Origin: Treponema sp.
GTDB lineage: Bacteria > Spirochaetota > Spirochaetia > Treponematales > Treponemataceae
DNA: 12,494 nt
Reading direction: 5' to 3'
Assembly: GCA_017613485.1 (NCBI GenBank)
Contig: JAGADS010000235.1
Span: forward strand, 1-12,494
Made by a program: the position numbers and the translations under genes. Under the pieces are notes generated by a model. The model was not told where the DNA came from, made no database searches, and saw nothing but the letters and a program-made list of their open reading frames with translations. This document shows, one piece after another, positions 6,146-12,494 of the stretch (its first letter is position 1; the number at the start of each line of letters is the position of its first letter).

Positions 6146-7752
6146 TAAGTTCTGTATGTATAAATGGTCTCCAGATTGGCCGGATCCTCGCACCATTTCT
6201 GTGCATAAGAGCCTTTCTTGACATAGACTGTTGTCTTTTTGCAGAACGCGGAATTGCCGATAAAGCTGACTTTTGAAGGAATTTTTATTTCATACAGGTT
6301 TCCGTAGAATTCGTCTGCATGGAATGCCCCAGCCCCGATGTACTCAAGTTTTTCCGGAAGAACCACTGTCTTAAGCTTGTTGGAATCAAATGCACCTTCC
6401 CCGATATATGTGACTGTTTTCGGTAAATCAATCTCCGTCAGAAGGTTGTCGGCAAAAACTCTCTCTTCCAGCTTTGTGATTTTTTTTGGCAGGACAAGCT
6501 TTGTAATCCAATTGTTCTTAAAGGCGGCAGCTCCAATCGAAGTAACGGAATCCGGTAGAGTCAATTCTTCAATCCTGTTGTCATAGAATGCAGTGCCTCC
6601 GATTGTCTTGACTCCATTTTCAATCTTGAGGTTTTTTATATTGCACTTGTAGAATGCCGAGACTCCTATTGATTTTACGGTTTTGGGTATGGTCAGGTTT
6701 TCTATTGGATTCCTGTAAAAGGCACGCCATCCGATATCAGTAACCTTTGAATGGAAGACAATATCATTTATTTCACTGTCCATAAAGGCCTGGTCTGGAA
6801 TAACAGTCATCGCCTTTGGAATCACCAGCTTAGGGAATCTGACAGAGGCGAAGCACTCATATCCGACAAACTCCAGCGTGTCAGGCAGTTTTAACCCTTC
6901 AATCTCATTGCACCCGTAGAATGCCTCCTTCCCGATTGACTTCAGTTTATTTGGCAGCGTTACGCTTTTAAGGGAATAGCATCTGGCGAAAGCTCTGTCA
7001 GGAATTGAAGTCATACTGTCTGGAAGCTTGAGCGAGGTTATCTTTGTCTCTGCAAATGCCTCGGTTCCAATGTATGTAAGTGTCTCGGGTAAAGTCACCT
7101 CTATGGAAAGTTTTGTGCATTTGTTGAATGCATTGTCGCCGATGTATTCAATTTTAGATGGAATATTTACCGTAGTCAGGCTGCTCATTTTCTCAAAGGC
7201 ACTGTTACCGATGCGCTTTAAGGATTCAGGAAGATTGATTTTCTTGAGGCCTTCTGTGTAACGGTAGAAAACAGAAAAAAACTCATCAGGGATTTCCTCA
7301 ACTCCATCTGGAACTGTGATTTCTTCCCCCTTTGCAAAAACTGAGACAAGCGAATTGTTTTTCCTGTCGATTAAAAAACCGTCCTCAACTTTATAGCGTG
7401 GATTATCCGGTGAGACAGTAAACTCATTTAGCTTGCAGCCAGTAAACGCATGGTTTCCTATGAATTCTATTGTGGCAGGAATTTTTACGACATAGAGCTT
7501 ATCATCTCCGCAAAAAGCTTTCTTTGCAATTCCAACAACCTTTTTTCCTGTGACATAGGGCTCAACCTCTAGCCTGGAGAGATAGGTGGTTTTTGTCCTG
7601 TCATATTCATCTCCGTTATCCGGTGGAACAATCTCGGAGCCTGCGAGTATAAGGTTATTGTCTGTATCCATAGTATACAGGAGTTTTCTCTGCGCGTGGC
7701 ATAATGTGAAAGCAGATATAATCAGCAGAATGTTTATCACTAATTTCTTCAT
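6142..7752 (-). CDS. BspA-like leucine-rich-repeat surface protein (536 aa)
   Basis: A signal peptide (1-20, ending CHA) precedes a short N-terminal region (21-75), then LRR_5 repeats run from about residue 75 to 510. They are very regular, about 20-23 residues per unit, for example LPDSVTSIGAAAFKNNWITKL and LPKTVTYIGEGAFDSNKLKTV. A unit near 130-150 (VEDGFLIDRKNNSLVSV) is the non-LRR insert common in BspA proteins. The C-terminus ends in a capping stretch (VYVKKGSYAQKWCEDPANL) and no anchor. The ATG at 7752 overlaps the ABC transporter stop as ATGA and has a GGAGGA site within that gene, so translation is coupled to the exporter. The likely role is a surface adhesin; the operon suggests the exporter may help display it or respond to the same signal, which is inference. 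It is convergent with the 606-residue paralogue. Confidence 0.92.
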   Translation of the reverse strand: MKKLVINILLIISAFTLCHAQRKLLYTMDTDNNLILAGSEIVPPDNGDEYDRTKTTYLSRLEVEPYVTGKKVVGIAKKAFCGDDKLYVVKIPATIEFIGNHAFTGCKLNEFTVSPDNPRYKVEDGFLIDRKNNSLVSVFAKGEEITVPDGVEEIPDEFFSVFYRYTEGLKKINLPESLKRIGNSAFEKMSSLTTVNIPSKIEYIGDNAFNKCTKLSIEVTLPETLTYIGTEAFAETKITSLKLPDSMTSIPDRAFARCYSLKSVTLPNKLKSIGKEAFYGCNEIEGLKLPDTLEFVGYECFASVRFPKLVIPKAMTVIPDQAFMDSEINDIVFHSKVTDIGWRAFYRNPIENLTIPKTVKSIGVSAFYKCNIKNLKIENGVKTIGGTAFYDNRIEELTLPDSVTSIGAAAFKNNWITKLVLPKKITKLEERVFADNLLTEIDLPKTVTYIGEGAFDSNKLKTVVLPEKLEYIGAGAFHADEFYGNLYEIKIPSKVSFIGNSAFCKKTTVYVKKGSYAQKWCEDPANLETIYTYRTY

Positions 7753-9488
7753 CGTGGATCCTCCAGCTGTGCTGTCCTGAGTTTATAATATTCGCCGTGT
7801 TTTGTCATGAGCTCATCATGTGTTCCCTGCTCTGCAATTCCATGATCGGTGACAACAGCTATTTTGTCTGCATTTTTAATTGTTGAAAGCCTGTGTGCGA
7901 TTACAAGTGTCGTTCGGCCTTTTGCAAGCTCATCAAATGAATGCTGTATCTTTATCTCGGTTGCAGTATCCAGTGCAGAAGTTGCCTCGTCAAGAATAAG
8001 GATCGGTGGATTTTTAAGGAAACATCGAGCAATTGAGACCCTCTGCTTTTGTCCCCCACTCAGCTTGATTCCGCGTTCTCCTACAATCGAATCATATCCG
8101 TTCGGCATTTTCATTATATCCTCGTGGATTTCTGCCCGTCGTGCTGCCTGCTCGATCTCTTCATCAGTTGCATCTGGTTTTCCATAGGCTATGTTCTCAC
8201 GGATTGTTCCTGCAAACAAAAATACATCCTGCTGAACAATTCCAATCTGAGAGCGGAGTGATGCCTTCTTGATTTTCCTGATATCGATTCCGTCAAGGCT
8301 GATTTCGCCACCGGTGATTTCATAAAAACGCGGGATAAGGTTGCATATTGTAGACTTGCCGCCACCGCTTGCTCCGACAAGTGCAAATTTCTCGCCGGCA
8401 TGAATATCAAGGTTTACTCCCTCCAAAACAGGAAAGTCCTCGGTATACGAAAAATTAACGTCCTTAAAGCTGATGTTGCCTCGTGCAGAAAGAATATCCA
8501 CTGCATCAGCAGAATCGCGAGGCTCTGGGTCTGTACGCATAAGCTCGATAAAACGATTAAAGCCTGCCATGCCTGTGGTGAACTGCTCGACAAGAAAATT
8601 CAGTTTACCGATAGGAGCACGGAATGCAGCAACAAAAAGATTTGCCGCAACCAGATCCGGCAGAGTCATTTTTCCCTTCATGATAAAGTAACCGCCTGTA
8701 GCAAGAACCACAAGCGACAATAAGTTGTTACAGAATTCTATATTGGAGAAAAAAGTTGCCATGTATTTGAAACGCCATTGCTTTGCCTCACTGTACTGCC
8801 TGTTGAAAACATCAAAACGGCTTCGTTCAAATTCCTCATTATTGAATCCCTTGGTCACACGTATTCCAGAAATGCTTGATTCAAGAGCCGCATTAACTTC
8901 GGCGGTTGTTTCCTTTACCTTGGTGGATGTGCGCGAGAGGTTACGGCGGGAGACTATCCCGATATAAATCATGACTGGCAGAACAAGAATGACAATAATG
9001 GCAAGTTCCCAGCGTATGTGAATCATCATTATGCTTGCACCGATAAGATTCAACATTGCAATCGTAAAATCCTCAGGTCCGTGGTGTGCAAGCTCGGTTA
9101 TCTCAAAAAGATCAGTAGTGGCCCTGGACATTATTTTTCCAGTACGGTTCGTATCATAAAAACTGAACGGCAGCTCTTCAAGATGATTAAAGACATCACG
9201 CCTCATGTCCTGTTCAACACGGTTTCCGAAAACATGTCCCCAGTATGCCACAAACCAGTTGCATCCCTTGTGAATGCAAAAGCCCACAAAAAGAACGCCT
9301 ACCAGAATCAAAAAAATTTTAAGCTGAAAATTCGGGATAAGAGTATTCAGGGCATAACGGGAGAACATCGGAAATGCAACATCAATTGCCGCCATAAAAA
9401 CAGCACAAGCCATGTCCAGCGCAAAAAGATGCCAGTGAGGTTTGTAATATGCAAAAAATATCCGCAGCGGATGCCTTGAATAATCCAT
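7749..9488 (-). CDS. ABC exporter, fused membrane and ATPase domains
   Basis: This 579-residue half-transporter should work as a dimer in the inner membrane. Residues about 18-310 hold six predicted membrane helices of the ABC exporter type; residues 338-575 are the nucleotide-binding domain. All catalytic motifs are intact: Walker A GASGGGKST (372-380, Lys378), Q-loop (419-420), signature LSGGQ (476-480), Walker B ILILD with Glu501, and the switch His532. The best-known relatives are MsbA-like lipid and multidrug exporters; the sequence alone does not give the substrate, and there is no peptidase domain that would mark a bacteriocin exporter. The ATG at 9488 has an AGGA site 8 bases upstream that overlaps the hemerythrin stop. 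It sits between the hemerythrin gene (10-bp gap) and the LRR gene (4-bp overlap), so the three are almost certainly co-transcribed. Confidence 0.95.
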   Translation of the reverse strand: MDYSRHPLRIFFAYYKPHWHLFALDMACAVFMAAIDVAFPMFSRYALNTLIPNFQLKIFLILVGVLFVGFCIHKGCNWFVAYWGHVFGNRVEQDMRRDVFNHLEELPFSFYDTNRTGKIMSRATTDLFEITELAHHGPEDFTIAMLNLIGASIMMIHIRWELAIIVILVLPVMIYIGIVSRRNLSRTSTKVKETTAEVNAALESSISGIRVTKGFNNEEFERSRFDVFNRQYSEAKQWRFKYMATFFSNIEFCNNLLSLVVLATGGYFIMKGKMTLPDLVAANLFVAAFRAPIGKLNFLVEQFTTGMAGFNRFIELMRTDPEPRDSADAVDILSARGNISFKDVNFSYTEDFPVLEGVNLDIHAGEKFALVGASGGGKSTICNLIPRFYEITGGEISLDGIDIRKIKKASLRSQIGIVQQDVFLFAGTIRENIAYGKPDATDEEIEQAARRAEIHEDIMKMPNGYDSIVGERGIKLSGGQKQRVSIARCFLKNPPILILDEATSALDTATEIKIQHSFDELAKGRTTLVIAHRLSTIKNADKIAVVTDHGIAEQGTHDELMTKHGEYYKLRTAQLEDPR

Positions 9489-9498
9489 GTAGAAAATC

Positions 9499-9966
9499 CT
9501 ATTCCTTTGGTTTCTGCTGGGTTTTCAAATATTCAACAAGTGTCGGAAGATAAAGTCTGTCTTCATGTGCGATGTGGGTGTGAATCCATTCATACAAAAA
9601 GTGAGCGAACTTTATTGCCTCAGAGACTGTCAGTGAATCAATCTCCGTGTATGTTATGTTGCACTGTCCGGTAAACTCGTCATGTGCGGCCTTATGCTGT
9701 TTGTATCCACTGAATTGTGATGCAAGCATCAGGCGTTCCTCTTCCTTAAAATGAGTTGCGGCATAGTTCAGGCATTTTTCCAGTGTCTCCTTAATCAAGG
9801 CACGGTATCTCCCTGAATCCTGATTCTGCAAAAGACTCTGATAGAAATCATTGCACAGATTTACAAGATGCTCATGCTGCTCGTCGATCACAGGAATTCC
9901 AATCTTGAATTTCGGATCCCATTTGATATAAATCTTATCTTCTGCCTCATCGTAAAGTCTTTTCAT
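9499..9966 (-). CDS. Bacteriohemerythrin
   Basis: This 155-residue four-helix protein has the complete set of di-iron ligands in the normal spacing: His31 (DEQH), His72 and Glu76 (HFKEE), His91 and His95 (HKAAH), and His131 with Asp136 (HIAHED). It also has the N-terminal W-x-P-x-F-x-x-G-I-P segment (16-25) of the family. Such proteins bind O2 reversibly and in bacteria serve in oxygen sensing, delivery or protection, sometimes binding NO. There is no signal peptide, so it is cytoplasmic. The ATG at 9966 has a strong GGAGGGAG site. It is the first gene of the hemerythrin-ABC-LRR operon. In an anaerobe it may protect against oxygen or link the operon to oxygen exposure, which is inference. Confidence 0.95.
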   Translation of the reverse strand: MKRLYDEAEDKIYIKWDPKFKIGIPVIDEQHEHLVNLCNDFYQSLLQNQDSGRYRALIKETLEKCLNYAATHFKEEERLMLASQFSGYKQHKAAHDEFTGQCNITYTEIDSLTVSEAIKFAHFLYEWIHTHIAHEDRLYLPTLVEYLKTQQKPKE

Positions 9967-9982
9967 GGTTAACTCCCTCCAT

Positions 9983-10011
9983 ATTATAGCACAGATTGGG
10001 GAGTTAGTTAA
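9983..10011 (-). promoter_or_regulatory. Promoter of the hemerythrin-ABC-LRR operon
   Basis: The minus strand shows TTAACT (10011-10006), a 17-bp spacer and the consensus TATAAT (9988-9983) preceded by TGC, an extended -10. Transcription would start near 9976, leaving a leader of about 10 bases that is mostly Shine-Dalgarno site. Confidence 0.72.
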
Positions 10012-10040
10012 TCAGGCGGATTTAGAAATGATTATTACAT

Positions 10041-10055
10041 CTTGACACCGTTAAG
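10041..10055. promoter_or_regulatory. Operator copy 1, likely TetR site
   Basis: CTTGACACCGTTAAG is a 15-bp quasi-palindrome: CTTGAC and GTTAAG are complementary except at one position, around ACC. It contains the -35 hexamer of the barrel-hydrolase-tetR operon. A second copy lies 33 bp downstream. Confidence 0.7.
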
Positions 10056-10070
10056 ATTGTATGATATTCT
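10042..10070 (+). promoter_or_regulatory. Promoter of the barrel-hydrolase-tetR operon
   Basis: TTGACA (10042-10047), a 17-bp spacer and TATTCT (10065-10070) preceded by TGA form an extended -10 promoter. The predicted start near 10077 lies inside operator copy 2. Confidence 0.68.
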
Positions 10071-10073
10071 TAT

Positions 10074-10088
10074 CTTAACACCGTTTAG
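10074..10088. promoter_or_regulatory. Operator copy 2, likely TetR site
   Basis: CTTAACACCGTTTAG repeats copy 1 with two changes (13 of 15) and is itself quasi-palindromic with one mismatched pair. It covers the expected transcription start and ends just before the Shine-Dalgarno site. The 33-bp offset from copy 1 is about three helical turns, so two bound dimers would face the same side of the DNA. Confidence 0.7.
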
Positions 10089-10108
10089 TTTAGAAAGGAG
10101 TGCGTGAT

Positions 10109-11065
10109 ATGAAATATTTTTTCAATAGGAAAAGAGCTTTTTTGAGTCTCTTTAGTTTTATCTTGCTTTTTAATCTTCATGCTGAATTTCATGTAATTCC
10201 GATGTTGGATTTTGGGATTCTTGAACTGCAGGATGACAGTTATCTTTTTAGTCCAGCCGGAAAGCTACAGTTCAAATACGAGAAAGATGAAGGTGAAGTC
10301 TCCAATATGCCGGATGTGATTGCAGGTTATTTTTCCTATTCGCAGGATATTTTTTCTGCCGGAATAGAAGGATACGAAGAAAAGCAATTCCATGGCATCG
10401 GGTGCTTTGGTAAAATCGTGTTCAGCAAGAACTCTTTTCTTTTAAAGATCGATGACAGAGGTGCACATCCATTTGACTCTTATAAGAATTTTGAAGGTAT
10501 CCTGATGTATGGGCGTGAGTTAATCAAGAATGACAACATGACGCTTACACTTGGAGGAGGTCTTGCTGCCACTGACACAGGCCTTACAATTAATGACATC
10601 GATATTTTCATTGTGCCCATGCCAATGCTTTATTTTTCATACAAAAATGAATTTGTCAAAACCGAAGTTGAATGGATTGGACTTCCTTCTGTAAACTTTA
10701 CAGTATTGCCCGAGAAAATGTTTCAGATAAGGGGAAACTGTTCCCTTGCAGGTCTTGATTTACCGGGTGATATACGGTTCGATTGTGCCTTATGCTGCTG
10801 TCCGCTCATAAAAACTTCCATTGGTGATCTGGTCTACATATCTGCCGGTATTTCAAACAACATAAAAAAGTTCAGGATAGATATTGAAAACTCCCTTAAA
10901 TATCAGTATTACTGTGCTTACGGAGAGATAAGTGCAACGGCTCTTACAGTGCGTGCAGGCTATGCCTTTGAGGGAAATAAAACATTAAGGGTGCAGGATA
11001 ATAAAATTAAAGATAAATATGACGGCGGATTTTTTGTTTCAATTGGCGGAATGTATAAGTTTTAA
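10109..11065 (+). CDS. Predicted outer-membrane beta-barrel protein
   Basis: The start is the ATG at 10109, eight bases after AAAGGAG (10094-10100); a GTG reading from 10100 would overlap that site. The 318-residue product has a signal peptide (1-25, cleaved after LHA). After it come many short amphipathic strands rich in aromatic residues and glycine (for example TLTLGGGLAATDTG and LVYISAGISNNIKKFRI). The C-terminus is GGFFVSIGGMYKF, and a terminal Phe in a final strand is a usual mark of proteins inserted by the BAM complex. No named family was recognised. It is the first gene of an operon with a hydrolase (12-bp gap) and a TetR regulator, so it may be a pore or a surface component for the hydrolase's substrate; this is inference. 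A soluble periplasmic beta protein is the alternative. Confidence 0.72.
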   Translation: MKYFFNRKRAFLSLFSFILLFNLHAEFHVIPMLDFGILELQDDSYLFSPAGKLQFKYEKDEGEVSNMPDVIAGYFSYSQDIFSAGIEGYEEKQFHGIGCFGKIVFSKNSFLLKIDDRGAHPFDSYKNFEGILMYGRELIKNDNMTLTLGGGLAATDTGLTINDIDIFIVPMPMLYFSYKNEFVKTEVEWIGLPSVNFTVLPEKMFQIRGNCSLAGLDLPGDIRFDCALCCCPLIKTSIGDLVYISAGISNNIKKFRIDIENSLKYQYYCAYGEISATALTVRAGYAFEGNKTLRVQDNKIKDKYDGGFFVSIGGMYKF

Positions 11066-11077
11066 GGAGGTACAAAG

Positions 11078-12145
11078 ATGAAAAAATTCAGTAAAATAAT
11101 TATAAGCGGAATAATTGGTTTTGGAGTAATGAGTATGGCGGATTGTGCTTCACTAAAAATTGGAACAGTCGAGGTGGCGAAAGGATTGGATGATACTCAG
11201 AAAATTGGAATTGAAGTAAACGAAAGCCTTAACGGGATGTTCATTACTTCAACCGACGAAAACAATCCTGTGCTGCTGTTTATCTCTGGAGGTCCGGGTG
11301 TTCCAGAAGTCTGGCTGAACGAGGCATATTCACAGCAGTATCCTAACAAGCTTGCAGATTATTTTACAGTTTGCTGGTGGGATTACTACGGAGAAGGCCT
11401 TTCGTTCAATTCAAAAATCAAGCCTGAGGAAATCACAGTTGAACGTCTTGCATCCGATGCTCATGAAATTGCGGAGTATCTGAAAGAAAAATTTCACAAG
11501 GAAAAAATCTATCTCATGGCTCATTCAAGCGGAACAAACCTTGGACTTTATCTTGCCCAGAACAATTCAACTGATTTTTACTGTTATTTCGGAATGGGAC
11601 AGGATGTACCTAAATCCAACCGAAGATATGAGGAAGGCTATTATTTCATGAAAGATGAATTTGAAAAAAACGGAGACAAAAAGGCACTTGATAAAATGAA
11701 CAAACTCGTTTCTGTCTCTGACGATGGTGAATTCAAAATCAATAAGCCCTCAAGCATAGGGAAAGACTGGGAGAACATTCTTCTTATGGCCGGATGCGGA
11801 ACAACAAGGGAAATGCGCTCTGATGTCAAGGATATATTCTTTAAGCAGATGGGATGCAGCTGCTATACGTTCAAGGAAAAAATCAACTATTGGAAAGGAA
11901 AATCACTGCTTGGGAAAAGTGCATACCGTCAGTATTCAGTTGAACCGGACAAAGCCGCTGTAATTCCTGTTTATCTCATAAGCGGATATTATGATTATAC
12001 GACACCGATAACACTTTCAAAAGAATTATACCAGAGACTTGAAGCACCTGAAAAATCATTCTATACTTTCAACAATTCAGCCCATTCACCTTTATGGGAG
12101 GAAAATCAACTTGTAATCGAGGCTATGCTGGAACATGTCAGATAA
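11078..12145 (+). CDS. Alpha/beta hydrolase, proline-iminopeptidase-like
   Basis: This 355-residue protein has the alpha/beta hydrolase fold. The oxyanion-hole motif is SGGPG (70-74), the nucleophile elbow AHSSG puts Ser150 in the catalytic place (first Gly of GxSxG replaced by Ala), Asp306 in GYYDYTTP is the likely acid, and His336 in NNSAHSP completes the triad. The GGPG motif and layout point to the S33 (prolyl aminopeptidase/tricorn-like) group; esterase or lactonase activity is also possible. Residues 1-24 are hydrophobic after two lysines and likely direct export; the MADC sequence at 20-23 is a poor lipobox. The ATG at 11078 has AAGGAGG at ideal spacing. It lies 12 bp after the barrel gene and overlaps tetR by 11 bp, so the three are one operon. 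The substrate may be the TetR ligand, which is inferred. Confidence 0.88.
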   Translation: MKKFSKIIISGIIGFGVMSMADCASLKIGTVEVAKGLDDTQKIGIEVNESLNGMFITSTDENNPVLLFISGGPGVPEVWLNEAYSQQYPNKLADYFTVCWWDYYGEGLSFNSKIKPEEITVERLASDAHEIAEYLKEKFHKEKIYLMAHSSGTNLGLYLAQNNSTDFYCYFGMGQDVPKSNRRYEEGYYFMKDEFEKNGDKKALDKMNKLVSVSDDGEFKINKPSSIGKDWENILLMAGCGTTREMRSDVKDIFFKQMGCSCYTFKEKINYWKGKSLLGKSAYRQYSVEPDKAAVIPVYLISGYYDYTTPITLSKELYQRLEAPEKSFYTFNNSAHSPLWEENQLVIEAMLEHVR

Positions 12146-12494
12146 ATATCATCATGGTGATTTGAGGAATGCACTGATTGAACAAGGCATAAAAATGATA
12201 AATTCCTCTGGTGAAGAAAACCTGTCTTTACGTAAGCTGGCAGAAAACTGTGGTGTAAGCATGGCAGCCCCCTACGCTCACTTCAAGAACAAGGAAGAGA
12301 TGATTACAGCCATAAAAAATCATGTAACAGATTCTTTTTCCAAATATCTTGAAAAGGCCGTCAATAAAGTTAAGGAAGATGATATTGAAAGAAAAATACT
12401 TGCACTCGGTAATGCCTATGTTTCTTTTTTTATAGAAAATCCTGAATACTTTACGTTCTTGTTTTCACGAGGGTACATTCATCTTAACCTGGAT
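12135..12494 (+). CDS. TetR-family repressor, 3' end cut by the window
   Basis: The first 120 residues of a TetR regulator are visible and the frame is open at the right edge. It begins SDKYHHGDLRNALIEQGIKMI, typical of one TetR subgroup. The helix-turn-helix follows at about 28-52 (LSLRKLAENCGVSMAAPYAHF, then KNKEEM). The ligand-binding part starts near residue 60 and includes FFIENPEYFTFLFS (98-111), typical of TetR proteins with a WHG or TetR_C_33-like C-terminal domain. The ATG at 12135 lies within the end of the hydrolase gene (11-bp overlap) and has only a weak GAGG upstream, so translation is probably coupled. It most likely represses its own operon through the two 15-bp sites at 10041-10088. 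Typical family length is about 190 residues, so roughly 70 codons lie outside the window. Confidence 0.9.
   Translation, partial: MSDKYHHGDLRNALIEQGIKMINSSGEENLSLRKLAENCGVSMAAPYAHFKNKEEMITAIKNHVTDSFSKYLEKAVNKVKEDDIERKILALGNAYVSFFIENPEYFTFLFSRGYIHLNLD

Noticed and set aside
5656..6196. Minus-strand frames of 144 and 62 codons
   Set aside because: Both lie largely antisense to the 606-residue LRR gene; the repeat-like look is the mirror of the LRR units.
6338..7261. Plus-strand frames with repeated FSGRTTVL-like pieces
   Set aside because: They are the reverse complement of LRR repeats in the 536-residue protein, not an independent repeat protein.
4325..7752. LRR repeats as a CRISPR or tandem DNA repeat array
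   Set aside because: The periodicity is in the protein (about 20-23 residues); at the DNA level the units are diverged and have no spacer structure.
7849..8723. Several plus-strand frames of 70-112 codons
   Set aside because: All are shadows of the ABC exporter's ATPase and membrane regions; their codons follow the opposite strand's constraints.
9018..9479. 153-codon open frame on the plus strand
   Set aside because: It lies antisense to the well-supported ABC exporter membrane domain; its product is basic and shows no domain or ribosome site.

Overview
The window looks like chromosome of a host-associated spirochaete, most likely a Treponema. This is inferred, not proven. The clues are two secreted BspA-type leucine-rich-repeat (LRR_5) proteins, a predicted outer-membrane beta-barrel protein ending in Phe, a lipoprotein with a relaxed lipobox, strong Shine-Dalgarno sites, sigma70-type promoters (often with a TGn extended -10), and moderately AT-rich DNA. 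No rRNA, tRNA, CRISPR array, transposase or phage gene was seen.

Region by region. (1) 1-1085: an SH3-domain lipoprotein gene on the minus strand, preceded at the window edge by a short coding tail of unclear status. (2) 1122-1207: a composite palindromic repeat element that may also terminate the next operon. (3) 3590-1295, minus: a tight three-gene operon encoding a pyridoxamine-phosphate-oxidase-like flavin protein, a MarR repressor, and a fusion of a SAM methyltransferase with a histidine phosphatase. A perfect 32-bp palindrome covers the -10 and start site of its promoter, so autoregulation by the MarR protein is very likely. (4) 4183-3671, minus: a small exported protein with its own promoter. 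(5) 4325-6145, plus: a 606-residue LRR_5 protein, apparently read from a leaderless mRNA. (6) 9966-6142, minus: a bacteriohemerythrin, an ABC exporter and a second LRR_5 protein, spaced and overlapped as one operon. Its last gene interlocks stop codons with the LRR gene on the other strand. (7) 10109 to the right edge, plus: a beta-barrel protein, an alpha/beta hydrolase and a TetR regulator cut by the window end. Two copies of a 15-bp quasi-palindrome flank this operon's -10 box, one on the -35 and one at the start site.

How it fits together. There are two self-contained regulator circuits (MarR and TetR), each with a visible operator and co-transcribed enzymes, on either side of a surface-protein region. 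The best candidates for something undescribed are the MarR-controlled flavoprotein/methyltransferase-phosphatase operon, the hemerythrin-ABC exporter-LRR operon, and the TetR-controlled barrel-hydrolase pair. None is recognised here as a named system.
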